A stretch of 39,689 bases of DNA from a virus. The notes under the pieces are model-generated. The model worked only from the letters and a program-made list of their open reading frames with translations, was not told the DNA's origin and ran no database searches. The stretch spans positions 1 through 39,689 of IMG/VR virus record IMGVR_UViG_3300025941_000055; one strand, written 5' to 3'. Below are positions 14,878 to 24,548 of the stretch, piece by piece. The position numbers and the translations under genes were made by a program. Position 1 is the first letter of the stretch; every line of letters begins with the position of its first letter.

Positions 14878-15675
14878 TTACGGAGTGATTCGCATCGGGT
14901 GAAACTCGATGAACCGTTGCTCGATGGAAACCTGATATCCGGCCAGGGCCACTTTGGCACCGAGCGACAGCACATCGTTCTTCGCTACGTTGGTGAACAC
15001 CTGCGAACCTGCGAGCGATGCATTGACCAGAACGTAGGCCGATACCGCCGGTCCGACTACCCACTCCTCCGACGCTGTGAGCACCCCGCCCTGATTGCCA
15101 TTGAGCATCGGCCCCACATCGACGCGCTGCACGGAGTTGGGCGTTAGCAGGCCGACATTGCGCACGAGCGCGCCCCAGCTGACCCTCCATGCTCCGGCGC
15201 AAGGCAATGCGGGAGGGGTGGGGCCGACGTTCCAGACAGTCGGGCTGCCGGATGCGACAAAGCCAGTCGGTGTTCCCATCCATACCGGCGGCCCGCCGAC
15301 ATACTCCCAGACCCCGACCGTCTTGTTGAAGCGCATGTGCCAGGCAACGGCCGGATTCAAGGTGGCATCGTACTGCCAGAGCACTTCATCCCCGTCAGGC
15401 GGGCTGGCCGGAAGGGCGCCCGTGACGCGCGGAATGTAGTTGAACTTGCGCCAGGCCGTACCATCGTCACGGTAGGTGGTGACGCCCGCACCCTCGTTCG
15501 TGCTGGTGAAGTACCTGCCCTGCACTCCTGCGGCCGGACGCGAGCCGATCGCACCCTGCAAGTCGATGGCACACTGAGGATCCAGGTCAAGCGCAAGGTC
15601 GCGCATCCACGTCGGCACATCAGCCGGATTGGCATCGACAGGATAGGACAAACCCATGCGCGGGGTATCGGTCAT
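14878..15675 (-). CDS. tail fibre / minor tail protein
   Basis: The frame is open far upstream, but ATG 15675 is the only start with a ribosome site (AGGAG) and it sits 7 nt after the preceding stop, giving 265 residues. The N-terminus (MGLSYPVDANPADVPTWMRDLALDLD) is of a type common at the start of actinophage minor tail proteins. A beta-rich receptor-binding-like body follows, with GRYFTSTNEGAGVTTYRDDG resembling the short motif that attaches phage side fibres to WxY modules. Placement after tail protein I is the usual site of the tail fibre gene. The receptor is unknown. Confidence 0.65.
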   Translation of the reverse strand: MTDTPRMGLSYPVDANPADVPTWMRDLALDLDPQCAIDLQGAIGSRPAAGVQGRYFTSTNEGAGVTTYRDDGTAWRKFNYIPRVTGALPASPPDGDEVLWQYDATLNPAVAWHMRFNKTVGVWEYVGGPPVWMGTPTGFVASGSPTVWNVGPTPPALPCAGAWRVSWGALVRNVGLLTPNSVQRVDVGPMLNGNQGGVLTASEEWVVGPAVSAYVLVNASLAGSQVFTNVAKNDVLSLGAKVALAGYQVSIEQRFIEFHPMRITP

Positions 15676-15682
15676 GATGCTC

Positions 15683-16348
15683 CTACGGAGATGGTGCGTT
15701 CTTGAGAACGCCGAAGTTGGCGTAGTTTGTCTTGACCTGTCCGAAGTTCTGGCCTGTTGCCTTGAGTTCCCCGAACAGCATGGTTCCTGCCGTCGTTGCG
15801 TACGTCCATATGATGCCCGCCGGAAGAATCGCATTCGGGCCATCGTCGCTGAGCAGCGCCGTGACAGCCGCAGGATCAGGTGTCTCTGCCGTCCAGGTAG
15901 TGATCGCAACCTTGTACGGGTCACCATCGGCGCGCTCGATGATGCCGACATGCTTCGTTCCCGTGAGCAGGCGACCGATGGCCTCTTTTATTCCTCTTGG
16001 TGTGCCACGACGGAAGTTGACCTGATCCTTGATGATGGCGCGTGCCTCGCCTGCCGTGATCTGCTGCGGCAAACGGATACCCACAGTCTGTGCCAGCCAC
16101 CCTAGCGCCTCGGGCGGGCATAGATCGGGATCGACAAGATCGGCCCATGCCGACGGCGCACGCGACAGATCGATGATGTCCTGGATCATGATACCGATCG
16201 ATGCACAGTACCGTGCCAGCGCGAAGCCGTTCTCCTTGTCCTCGATCGCGAGCGGCGCCAGCTCCTCGTACAGATCATGCGCGAACGTGTCCAGAGGAAC
16301 CTCATCCTGGAGGTCGATGAAGTCATGCGCCCAGGGGAGATTGCTCAT
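15683..16348 (-). CDS. tail protein I-like baseplate wedge component
   Basis: This 221-residue protein follows baseplate J with an ATGA overlap, the conserved place of the P2 gpI / PBSX XkdU-type protein. The middle region (PPEALGWLAQTVGIRLP ... FRRGTPRGIKEAIGRLLTG) fits the family pattern of an aromatic LxxLAxxxGV helix followed by an RGTxxGI helix. It forms part of the wedge together with the J and gp25-like proteins and connects to the fibre encoded next. Confidence 0.8.
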   Translation of the reverse strand: MSNLPWAHDFIDLQDEVPLDTFAHDLYEELAPLAIEDKENGFALARYCASIGIMIQDIIDLSRAPSAWADLVDPDLCPPEALGWLAQTVGIRLPQQITAGEARAIIKDQVNFRRGTPRGIKEAIGRLLTGTKHVGIIERADGDPYKVAITTWTAETPDPAAVTALLSDDGPNAILPAGIIWTYATTAGTMLFGELKATGQNFGQVKTNYANFGVLKNAPSP

Positions 16349-17538
16349 GGCGATGTGATGGTCATGACGCCCGGATTCGGCAGCGGCCCGACACCTGTCA
16401 TGGTGATGTCAGCAGTGCCCCCGTTGATGGTCATCGAAACGATGTAGTCCACGGACGGCACATTGTTGACGACGGTCGTGAGTTCCAGGTAACGCACCTT
16501 CGTCTCGTTCTTCCAAGGGAAGGGATCGCCGAACTGGCCTCCGACATGCGGAGCACCCCAGTTTGCCGGACTGAGATACAGGCGCAGCGCGTCCGCAACC
16601 TCCACAGCCATCGCTGCCGGATCGTACCCGGGCACCGGCACCACCGATGCCGTGACGTTGATGGTTGTGTACGTCGGGTCGATGACAAAGACGTTGAAGG
16701 TGACCTCGCGGTACGACTGGAGCAGCGCATCGACTTCTGCCTTGACTGGCGCGCTCAGCGCGTGCCCCGCCTCGTCAGCCGCAACGACCGTGACAGTGCG
16801 CGCTTGGCCAGTGAGCGGCCCGGTCGGGTTGTATCCGTCAATCGCCACGGCCCTGCCGACACTCGGATGGTCTAGCGAGAGGAGGGCGAAGTCCTGCGGC
16901 AGAATAGGTGCTGGCGAGAGCAACGTGAGCCGCTGCGACAGGCGGCTCATGTACTCGACGTTGGTCTCGGCGTCCTGCCCGCCCGCAGACGTGCTTGCCA
17001 GAACAACGCCGACCACACCCGTCCAGGAATCGAGGAGTACGGCCGGGTTGGTCGGGCCGAGCCCGTTATAGTACGGCCCCGTCTCTAGGGCAACGACCAT
17101 AACCTCGTGTGTCAGGCTGCCCGCAGGGACAAAGGCATCAATCTCAATCTGGAAGCCCCGCTGAATGCCGAGTGAGTCTGTCACGGCGAAGGTCAGGCCA
17201 GCCGGAAGCGCATAGCCCGCCACATTGGAGTCCAGCGTGAACGTCGCCGTGGCGCGGGAGTAGGTTGCGTCTTGGGGCGGTGTGTTGAACAGGTCGTTCC
17301 CGAGACGCATGAAAATGGTGTCCGGCACGTCGGCCGCGACGTCGCGCGCCTCAGCAACCATGCGCGCCATCGCTTCGAGCATCCAGACGTCGAGATTGCC
17401 CGATGCCGGTGCCCACCCCGGAATGTTGAACTCCAGGTAGGCGTAGGCGTCTTCAAGCAACCGATCGGGATCGGTCGTGATGGGGTAGGGAATGTAAGGC
17501 ACGCTAGAGGGCCATTCGTACGTTTGCAACGAACTCAT
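16345..17538 (-). CDS. baseplate J-like protein
   Basis: This 397-residue protein has the baseplate_J features: an N-terminal helical region ending in WMLEAMARMVAEARD, a PAGLTFAV beta domain, the G-T-x-NPAVLLD region, a middle domain with AGGQDAETNVEYMSRL (typical GxDxExDexxRxR), and a C-terminal beta domain with IDPTYTTINVTASVVP. It forms the wedge arms of the contractile-tail baseplate. The start overlaps the gp25-like gene by 35 bp; GAGGAG lies 10 nt before the ATG. It corresponds to PBSX XkdT / P2 gpJ. Confidence 0.9.
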   Translation of the reverse strand: MSSLQTYEWPSSVPYIPYPITTDPDRLLEDAYAYLEFNIPGWAPASGNLDVWMLEAMARMVAEARDVAADVPDTIFMRLGNDLFNTPPQDATYSRATATFTLDSNVAGYALPAGLTFAVTDSLGIQRGFQIEIDAFVPAGSLTHEVMVVALETGPYYNGLGPTNPAVLLDSWTGVVGVVLASTSAGGQDAETNVEYMSRLSQRLTLLSPAPILPQDFALLSLDHPSVGRAVAIDGYNPTGPLTGQARTVTVVAADEAGHALSAPVKAEVDALLQSYREVTFNVFVIDPTYTTINVTASVVPVPGYDPAAMAVEVADALRLYLSPANWGAPHVGGQFGDPFPWKNETKVRYLELTTVVNNVPSVDYIVSMTINGGTADITMTGVGPLPNPGVMTITSP

Positions 17539-17827
17539 CGCGGGTCATCTCCTCGCCAACGGTGAGGTCAAGCACCGCTTGGGCACGTGGTTCATCAGCA
17601 TCTATCTCCGTCATGAGAAGATCCACGTCGATTGGTGCCGTGAAGGTCGGATCAGTGATGCCGAACTCGGGCTGATCGACCCGCCAACCTCGCGGCGTCA
17701 GCGCCGAACACACCACGCAGTCGGCAACCTCCTCCGGTGAGTCCTGCTCATTCACGACGGCGTGCCTCGTCGGTCCCCATCGGAACGGATAGGCAAAGTG
17801 CATCGGGATTGGATCATCGATAGGCAT
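17504..17827 (-). CDS. gp25/GPW-like baseplate wedge protein
   Basis: At 107 residues this has the size and position of the gp25/XkdS lysozyme-like wedge protein, directly before baseplate J. The sequence includes a beta-hairpin with a GI-DPTF segment and the late RAQAVLDLTV core helix/strand. The ATG shares one base with the spike stop (TAATG). In contractile tails this protein joins the sheath to the wedge. The sequence signature is moderate, so the call leans on order. Confidence 0.7.
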   Translation of the reverse strand: MPIDDPIPMHFAYPFRWGPTRHAVVNEQDSPEEVADCVVCSALTPRGWRVDQPEFGITDPTFTAPIDVDLLMTEIDADEPRAQAVLDLTVGEEMTRDEFVANVRMAL

Positions 17828-19071
17828 TATGCCGCCAGGTAGTGAATGTTGTCGATACTGATAACGCTCGCGATGCCGCCACCTACACCGGCCACCCCAG
17901 CGCCGAGAATTGTCATCGTTCCGTCAGTGCCAATCTGTAGGGCAATCGGACGAGGACCATTGCTCACGTCATTGTCGATTACGGTGATGAGCTGGTTCAT
18001 GATCGGACGAGCACCGGTGGGCACATCACCCATAATTGCGTTCGCTCCACCAAAAGCGAATGCTGCGGTATTGCGAAACTTGCCTTCAAGAAACACCGTA
18101 CCCGACGAGTCCTTACGCCAACGAGGCGACGAGCCTGTTGTGTCTGCGACCCAGTTCGCCCTGCCCGCGATGTTCGTCCACGACCCAGGACTAACGGTGC
18201 CTGCCGCGCCCGTAGCACCCGTTGGACCCGTGCTGCCCGTTGCGCCAGTCGGCCCCTGTGGGCCAGTCAGGTTATCTCGCAGCGTGTAAGTGCTGGCGCC
18301 AGTCTTTTCATAGATGTCACCATTGGCATCGTTCTCGTACCAATCCCCGATGATGCCGAGCGAGCCCGCCGGAGAGCCCGTGCCTGATCGCCAGACCGAA
18401 CCAGGAGCACCAGGAGCACCGGTAGCACCTGTCGAGCCAGGTGCGCCGGTGCTGCCCGTACTGCCAGTCGCACCGGTCGGCCCCCGGAGGTTACCCCGAG
18501 ACGTCCAAGTGCTCGTGCCAGTCTTTTCGTAAATGTCACCGTTCGCCGTATCGAGGTACCAATCCCCGACAATGCCCGTCGCTCCTGCGGGAGCGCCTGA
18601 GCCGCTGAACCATTTCTCACCCGGCGTGCCTGCCGCACCCGTGCTACCAGTTGGCCCGGTTGCGCCCGTTGCTCCGGTCGAACCCGCCGGTCCCTGCGGG
18701 CCAGTAGTTCCCGTGGCACCGGTCGGCCCCTGCGGGCCAGCCGGCCCTGTCGGCCCCGTCGGCCCTGCTGGTCCCGTAGGCCCTGGCGGACCGACCTCTC
18801 CACCACCCGCAGCCGCAGAAGGAATAACCAGCCAGTGCCCTCCCGGCTCGGGCGTGATCGCGATCAGACACTCCAGGCCGACCTCGGGCACGATGTCCTG
18901 CGCAATCAGCGGCCCCCATTCGACACGAGCATCCTGCGTGGGGATCGTTGCGAAGACCTCGTTCGATGGGCCAATACGCGATATAGTTGCAGAGTGAACA
19001 CCCTGCGGGAGCCTTGGCTTGACGCTCGCGTGCGCCTGATCGCGACGAACCTGGAGGTCAAGGTCGGTCAT
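17827..19071 (-). CDS. collagen-like baseplate spike/fibre protein with OB-like N-terminus
   Basis: This 414-residue protein has a beta-barrel-like N-terminus (about 20-85), as in gpV/gp5-type spike proteins, then Gly-X-Y collagen-like tracts at 91-150, 197-224 and 270-292. Between them two near-identical modules (151-196 and 225-269) share WY-(L/E)-(N/D)-ANGDIYEKTG, a motif seen in phage tail proteins. Residues 293-414 are a beta-rich trimerisation or tip domain. The collagen tracts predict a trimeric rod about the tail axis. It is coupled to the hub (ATGA) and to the gp25-like gene (TAATG), placing it at the spike position, but it could also be a side fibre. Confidence 0.7.
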   Translation of the reverse strand: MTDLDLQVRRDQAHASVKPRLPQGVHSATISRIGPSNEVFATIPTQDARVEWGPLIAQDIVPEVGLECLIAITPEPGGHWLVIPSAAAGGGEVGPPGPTGPAGPTGPTGPAGPQGPTGATGTTGPQGPAGSTGATGATGPTGSTGAAGTPGEKWFSGSGAPAGATGIVGDWYLDTANGDIYEKTGTSTWTSRGNLRGPTGATGSTGSTGAPGSTGATGAPGAPGSVWRSGTGSPAGSLGIIGDWYENDANGDIYEKTGASTYTLRDNLTGPQGPTGATGSTGPTGATGAAGTVSPGSWTNIAGRANWVADTTGSSPRWRKDSSGTVFLEGKFRNTAAFAFGGANAIMGDVPTGARPIMNQLITVIDNDVSNGPRPIALQIGTDGTMTILGAGVAGVGGGIASVISIDNIHYLAA

Positions 19072-21851
19072 GAAAGCCTGGCCCGTGGATCAACCTGGTC
19101 GGGATCATTCGTATTGGCATGGATCTTGTACTTGTCGGGCATGAGCACGCCGGGGCGCGCCCAGAACTGAACAGAATCCGTTGCCTTGTTCGTGACCTTC
19201 AAGCCACAGACCGTGCAGGAGGCTTCGACTGTTTCTGTCCCGTTACCTGTCGCCATGATGATGTGCTGACCAGTCGTGTCGTGCGGCCAGATCAGGTCAC
19301 CCGGCTTCCAGCCATCCTGCGGCCTACCAATACCGTTGACCTGTGTGCCGCCACGGGGCACGTTCCTGCGCACCATCTCGTTCCACTGATCGCCGGTCGT
19401 GCCGCCGCATGACGCCAGATCAACCTCGATGAAGCTGTAGGCATGGGTGCAGAAGGAGGAGCAGTCCCACGGGCCATCGTAGTTCGGGTACTGCCGGAAC
19501 CATGCATAGCTGTAGTGTCCGCCGCCGTAGTGATACGAGTTCGGCCCTGGCGCACGCGGTGCCTTCGACTGGGCCCAGCGGATGACGCGGTTTACACCAT
19601 CCATCAGCGAGTCGTCCCACGGAAGGCTCTGCCCTGGTCCACCACCTGGCCCGTGATTCTCGCCGCCTGGCCCGTCCGGATCGATGCTCTCGACATGGGT
19701 ATCGGGCGCAGGCTCCTTCAACTGCGGCGTCTCACCGATCAGCGTGATGGTTGCCTTATCGCTGAACATCGACCGCTCGAAGGTCTGGGTTATGTAGCGG
19801 CCCGTCGCAGGCCCCATATCCTTGATGACGACGCACAGGCCCGGGATCGTGTTCCAGCGATCAGCCCGACACTGTACGGTAATCATTGACATTGGCTTGC
19901 CGACATCATAGTCGAAGTCGATGAAGTCCACGCCGTCATCGAACTCGCTTATCGTATCCATTGCCTTGTTCTTGAGCAACACCTTGTCGCGACAGAAGTA
20001 GATGGTACGGTTGACGCAGAAACAGCGCCAATTCACTTCGTCTGCGAGTCGCTGCAAGCACTCCCAGGAGTTCTCGGGTCGCTCCGGTGTGCCGCGCGTG
20101 AATTCATATGGCTCAGAGACAACGGTCTGCCGAGGGCCAGCATTGACCTCGAAGTTATAGTCTTCCTGGTCATAGCTGTCGGCGTCCGGGCCGAACGATG
20201 GGCCTACCGGCCGACCTCCGTATGCGAGATGACGATGCAGGAACAGCTGGGTTGCCTTGAACGCCTCCTCGGGGTACGGGGCTTCCTTGTACCTGGCCCC
20301 GTAATCATCAAAGCTCTCCATGCTGCGGCGTGTCACGTCGTTGACGGTGCGCCACAGCGGAGGTATGGCCTGCGAACTCTGCGGGGTATCGTGATGTGCG
20401 GCCATGTCCAGATCGAAGAAATACTTGGCCTTCTGGAAATACTTCTCGGCCTGCTGCTCGATTGTCCACCCCTGAATGCCGGGATAGTCGCTGATCTTGA
20501 ACTGGAACAGTCCGAATCGAGGCGCGTAGTCGGCCGCATCCTCGTCGGCAGTCGGACTATCCTGGATGTAAAGGTTGAGCGCGCCCGAATCACGCATGGC
20601 ACACAAGACACCGCCTGCCAACAGCCAGTCATTCATGCCCATCTTGTCGCCCTTCTTCAAGATGCGCTCGATGTTCCTGATCTGCTGCTTATTGGCCGCG
20701 GTGCCGCCTAGTTGGAATGTAGTGCCGTCATCAAACCCTGGCCCCTGCCCCTGCTGATTGTTCTCATTCTGGCTAGTGTCGTTCTCGTTGCGATTGCGCG
20801 CGGGGGTTGCCGACGATCCCGCCACGACGGCATTCTCGTATCGCGCACGATTGGCTTGCACGGCGGGCAAGGTAGCAGCCGCGTGCTGTGTGCCCCAGCC
20901 GCTGACATCAATCGCCTGACACGTTGCAAGCGCGTTGTTGCCCAAAGCGAAGTATCCGCGCACCGTTGCGTATCCTGCCGAAGCATCGGACGCGAGGGTC
21001 AGATGGTTTGCTTCCAGGCCGACGTCCCAGTTCGGATAATTCTTGACGTGCGCGGACGTGTTGAAGTCAGAGATGGCACCCTGGCTGTGTGTAGTGTTCA
21101 AAGGGTTGAACGCTGCACCACGGCCATCAGTACCGGACTCGGCCGCCATCCAGGCGAGCAGGGCGTCGAAATTCTGCGCCGTCTGCGGCCAGTTGAACTT
21201 GCTGAGAAAGTCGCGTGCCCAGTTTTTCCAGGTGCCTGACCCGCCGCCACCACCAGAGCCACTGACAGGCGTACCGGTTGGCGCCTCGGTTTCGGTGACA
21301 TTATGGTCGTCGATCGGGTATATTTCCTGGACTATGTTCTTCTCCGGTGAGTAGAACGTGAGCCCTTCGACTTCCTTTACCAGCTGCTCGGCAAACTGCG
21401 CACGAGTGACCTGCCCGCGCACTGCCTTCTTTGGCCCAGTCTTCTTGCGAAGCTGATTGACCGCCCAGTCTTCAAAGGTTAGCTCCAAAGATTCTCCCGT
21501 CTTGCGTACTTTGACCAACACGAACTTCATGTTCTGGATCACTAGGTCGGACGCCTCATTGACCATCGCCGATCGCGTCATCTTACGGTCGTAGTCGGTG
21601 ATGGTAATGACGAGAGTGCTCGCACCCTCGATCGTGCGTGTCAGACGGGCACTGGTGACCTGCTCCTCAATGACCGTCTTGGCATCCTTGCCCCGGATTG
21701 TGATCCCGGCCAAGGTCACATCGCTGAGCGTTCCCGCCTTGCCCGTGCCGAACTGGTCATCGTCGGCCGGGCGCTCGATCTTGCCGCCCGGCACCGAAAT
21801 CCTGATGGTGCGCTCAGAGTAGCCCTCGGTGATCTTACTTGTTGGGGACAC
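19068..21851 (-). CDS. baseplate hub with two lysozyme-like inserts and a C-terminal NlpC/P60 domain
   Basis: I start at GTG 21851 (AAGG 6 nt upstream, 17-bp overlap with the LysM gene; a TTG 24 bp upstream is the alternative), giving 927 residues. Residues 43-177 and 585-712 look like the two halves of an XkdQ/gpD-type hub. Between them are two wall-lytic-like domains: about 207-345 (E238 in AAESG, then NPLNTT, NYPNWDVGLEA) and about 390-545 (DSG at 421-423, GLFQF at 446-451). After a Gly/Pro linker comes an NlpC/P60 domain (742-905) with C797 in WDCSSF and H863 in QHIIMA. It would form the tail tip and open the wall during DNA entry. The second lytic domain has Asp where Glu is usual. Confidence 0.85.
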   Translation of the reverse strand: MSPTSKITEGYSERTIRISVPGGKIERPADDDQFGTGKAGTLSDVTLAGITIRGKDAKTVIEEQVTSARLTRTIEGASTLVITITDYDRKMTRSAMVNEASDLVIQNMKFVLVKVRKTGESLELTFEDWAVNQLRKKTGPKKAVRGQVTRAQFAEQLVKEVEGLTFYSPEKNIVQEIYPIDDHNVTETEAPTGTPVSGSGGGGGSGTWKNWARDFLSKFNWPQTAQNFDALLAWMAAESGTDGRGAAFNPLNTTHSQGAISDFNTSAHVKNYPNWDVGLEANHLTLASDASAGYATVRGYFALGNNALATCQAIDVSGWGTQHAAATLPAVQANRARYENAVVAGSSATPARNRNENDTSQNENNQQGQGPGFDDGTTFQLGGTAANKQQIRNIERILKKGDKMGMNDWLLAGGVLCAMRDSGALNLYIQDSPTADEDAADYAPRFGLFQFKISDYPGIQGWTIEQQAEKYFQKAKYFFDLDMAAHHDTPQSSQAIPPLWRTVNDVTRRSMESFDDYGARYKEAPYPEEAFKATQLFLHRHLAYGGRPVGPSFGPDADSYDQEDYNFEVNAGPRQTVVSEPYEFTRGTPERPENSWECLQRLADEVNWRCFCVNRTIYFCRDKVLLKNKAMDTISEFDDGVDFIDFDYDVGKPMSMITVQCRADRWNTIPGLCVVIKDMGPATGRYITQTFERSMFSDKATITLIGETPQLKEPAPDTHVESIDPDGPGGENHGPGGGPGQSLPWDDSLMDGVNRVIRWAQSKAPRAPGPNSYHYGGGHYSYAWFRQYPNYDGPWDCSSFCTHAYSFIEVDLASCGGTTGDQWNEMVRRNVPRGGTQVNGIGRPQDGWKPGDLIWPHDTTGQHIIMATGNGTETVEASCTVCGLKVTNKATDSVQFWARPGVLMPDKYKIHANTNDPDQVDPRARLS

Positions 21852-22512
21852 GCGGCACCTTGATCTTGTCGCCAACCTTCATCGCATGACCCGGGCGGAA
21901 GTTATTGAAGTCAATGATCTTGATGGCGTACTTCTTGTCCCCCATCAGCCTGAGCGCAACGATCGGCCAGGTGTCGCCCTTCTTCCAGGTGTACCTGCTC
22001 GGCATGTTCCGATGAGGATTGCGCGCCTCGGTGGGCTTCGGCACGATGCGACCATACTCGACCGTGTTCGCTTGCATGAACGTGATCTGCACCGTCTGGC
22101 GCTTCGTCTCGCCCTCGCTGTTGCGAATTGTCGTGCCCCACGTAATGTCCGTGATGACCCACGGCACCGACCGTGGCTTGGGCACGGCCTTGCAGTCGAT
22201 GTAGACTCGCGGCGGTGGTCGATTATTGCTTGTCGGTATGGTCATTGCCTCCAGGTTGGACAGGGCGGTGTCAACATTCGTGATCGCCACGTCCTCACCC
22301 CAAGCATCGAAAACAATCTCCAGTTGCATCTCAACCGGACTGAGGCCCTTGTACTGGATGCGTCCCCGCTTGCGCGGGCGATCGATTGTCTCCCACCCGC
22401 CGTATCCGCCCGTGATGCGCGGAGTGTCCTCGCCCATCAGACCCTTGACCGGGGGATCGATCTTGAGCGCAGGGCATGTGATGGTGATGTATACAAAGTC
22501 AGGAGGAGTCAT
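21835..22512 (-). CDS. LysM-domain tail protein (XkdP-like)
   Basis: This 225-residue protein has a beta-rich N-terminal two thirds and a C-terminal LysM module (about 173-222: YTWKKGDTWPIVALRLMGD ... MKVGDKIKVP). It starts with an ATGA overlap at the end of the tape measure gene and overlaps the hub gene. The order tape measure, LysM protein, hub equals PBSX xkdO-xkdP-xkdQ, where the LysM protein sits in the hub and contacts the tape measure or peptidoglycan. Confidence 0.85.
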   Translation of the reverse strand: MTPPDFVYITITCPALKIDPPVKGLMGEDTPRITGGYGGWETIDRPRKRGRIQYKGLSPVEMQLEIVFDAWGEDVAITNVDTALSNLEAMTIPTSNNRPPPRVYIDCKAVPKPRSVPWVITDITWGTTIRNSEGETKRQTVQITFMQANTVEYGRIVPKPTEARNPHRNMPSRYTWKKGDTWPIVALRLMGDKKYAIKIIDFNNFRPGHAMKVGDKIKVPRVPNK

Positions 22513-24548
22513 CGCCGTGCCGCCACGTCTCCGTATCGGGTAGCTACGGCGCGCCCAACCTCACGGCCGTCGATTTCGACATGGACATGCACCGGCCGGT
22601 CCAGGTCACTCGTCCTGCCCCTGCTGGTAGGGTCGGTGAAGCTATCAGCCGACACCCGAGGGAAGATACCTGGCATGGGCGATACGGGAACAGGCACGGC
22701 GACCGCGCCGCCACGCGGCCCGCCGGGATATCGGCGCGGCAGGTTACCAGGCGATCTATCGCCGCCGCCCTGGGACAGCGCACTGAACGCGGCGATGTTC
22801 GATCCGATGACCCAACCGACGCCGGGCATCCCAGTCAGTGCAGCCGCCGGTCGCAGCACATCTGGAACATTCGCGGCGCCGAATATCTTGTCCCAAACAA
22901 CTGCGTGCGCTGCCTGCGCAGCAACACCCGCTGCGATGATCGGCGTGGCGACACCGGCAACCTTGGGGAGTCCGCCCTTCGGAGAGCCCGGAATGCCCGT
23001 GCCCTGTCCCTGCTGCGCCCTGGTGACCGCAATGATCGATGTCGCCAGCACGAAGTTCGCGATCGAGTTCGCTATCGCGAGCGCCTTCATCGTTGTCCAG
23101 TACCCGATGAGGATCGCAAGGATTGGCTCTAGTAGCCAACTGTTGTCAGTAATGACCTTGAGAGCTTCGCCCGTCAATTGCAAGATCGGGAGTAGCACTG
23201 GCGCCAGCGCATCGTGCATCTTGAAGAACGCATCCACCAGCTCAAGAGCTATTGTGCCCGCAGCCTCAGCCGAAGTGGCAACGCCATCGATCGTATCCTT
23301 GTGCTCCTCCATCCACACGTTCAGGTCAAACTTCTGGATGCGCTCCGTGATGTCGTCCAACCACCCCTGCATCGGGCCAGTCTTCTGCATCAACTGGGTG
23401 TCGCCGATCTTCGTGATCGAGCCCCACAGCCGCTCAAAGGACGCACTGACCGTCGAGTTCATGATCTTGGCCGTTTCCTCGGCCTGGCCCGCGTAGTCCT
23501 TCATCTCTGCCTTGTTCTGCTCGACCAAATCCTTGTTGTTCAGTTGCAGGTTGAGCAGCGTGCCCCAGACGTCGGCCGCGTCCTTGCCGAACAGATTGCC
23601 AAGCACCTCTGCCTGATCGGTGCGGCTCATGCCGCCGATGAGTTCGGCCACCTTCTCGATGATGCGCGGCAGCTTGAGCAGATTGCCAGCCGTATCTCGG
23701 AAGTACCACATGCCCTTGCCGAGATTCTTCATCATCTTCTCGGTTTCGGGTGTCGCGTCCGCTAGACGCGCCAGACCCGTTGCCAGACCGGTGCCGACAT
23801 TCTGTCCGCGCATACCGGCGCGACCGAGCAGGGCCACCGTCTCTAGCACGTCCTCAAGCGACTGATTGGCGATCGCCGCCGGACCGGACAGGTACTTCAT
23901 GGTATAGCCGAGGTCTTCCATGTTGATTGCAGACACGTTGACTGCCTGCGTCAACAGGTCGGCAATCTTGGCCGAGTCCTCGACCTTCATGCCCCACGAG
24001 TTCATGATGCCCAGCTGCAACTGCGCGGACTCGGCCTGCCCGTAGCCTGACGCTTGTGCCAGATTCAACGAGTTGCGAAGCACGACCATCGAGTCGCTAG
24101 CACTGACGCCTGCGGCCTCGATCTGGTACAAGGCGTCGGCTGCCTCAGCACCGGTCGCGCGAAACTCCTGCGCGATGTCTAGTGTCTCGCGCCAAGTCCT
24201 GTTGAACAGGCCAGGAGTCTTGGCAAATTCCTCGCGATTGATCGCATGAACCTTCGCCATCGCATCCTCGAAGCCCAGAGCCTCGCGCGTGATGGCGCCG
24301 ATACCAGTAGCCACGGTTGCAAAGCCCGCATACGATAGCCACCGGAAGGCGCCCATCGTCTTGAGGGACTGATCGAGATGACCAACATCTCTGCTCGCCG
24401 CCTTCGACTTGGCAGCGGTCTTGTCAATCTCCTTGCCTAGCTTCTGCTGGGCCCGGGTCACCTTGTCGATATTCCCGGCCGCGTTTGCCGCGCCGGTCGC
24501 CCGAATATCCATAGTGACCCGATTGTAGCCGCTACCTGTGCTGGACAT
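22509..24548 (-). CDS. tail tape measure protein
   Basis: This 679-residue protein opens with a coiled-coil (20-55) followed by a TP901-type tape measure core (about 60-380) with ATGAEAADALYQIEAAGVSA and GLATGLARLADATPETEKM. Residues 470-560 include Ala/Ile-rich hydrophobic helices that may insert in the host membrane. At about 1.5 A per residue the length implies a tail near 100 nm. It follows the frameshifted chaperone gene by 10 bp, as expected, and is coupled to the LysM gene. It sets sheath/tube length and leaves the tail at infection. Confidence 0.92.
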   Translation of the reverse strand: MSSTGSGYNRVTMDIRATGAANAAGNIDKVTRAQQKLGKEIDKTAAKSKAASRDVGHLDQSLKTMGAFRWLSYAGFATVATGIGAITREALGFEDAMAKVHAINREEFAKTPGLFNRTWRETLDIAQEFRATGAEAADALYQIEAAGVSASDSMVVLRNSLNLAQASGYGQAESAQLQLGIMNSWGMKVEDSAKIADLLTQAVNVSAINMEDLGYTMKYLSGPAAIANQSLEDVLETVALLGRAGMRGQNVGTGLATGLARLADATPETEKMMKNLGKGMWYFRDTAGNLLKLPRIIEKVAELIGGMSRTDQAEVLGNLFGKDAADVWGTLLNLQLNNKDLVEQNKAEMKDYAGQAEETAKIMNSTVSASFERLWGSITKIGDTQLMQKTGPMQGWLDDITERIQKFDLNVWMEEHKDTIDGVATSAEAAGTIALELVDAFFKMHDALAPVLLPILQLTGEALKVITDNSWLLEPILAILIGYWTTMKALAIANSIANFVLATSIIAVTRAQQGQGTGIPGSPKGGLPKVAGVATPIIAAGVAAQAAHAVVWDKIFGAANVPDVLRPAAALTGMPGVGWVIGSNIAAFSALSQGGGDRSPGNLPRRYPGGPRGGAVAVPVPVSPMPGIFPRVSADSFTDPTSRGRTSDLDRPVHVHVEIDGREVGRAVATRYGDVAARR

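Noticed and set aside
21522-21534. GAACTTCATGTTC as another LexA-type box
   Set aside because: The spacing is five instead of four bases and the site is deep in the hub coding sequence.
21829-23496. Long plus-strand open frame of 555 codons
   Set aside because: Antisense to the LysM and tape measure genes, with no domain pattern; another GC-rich shadow.
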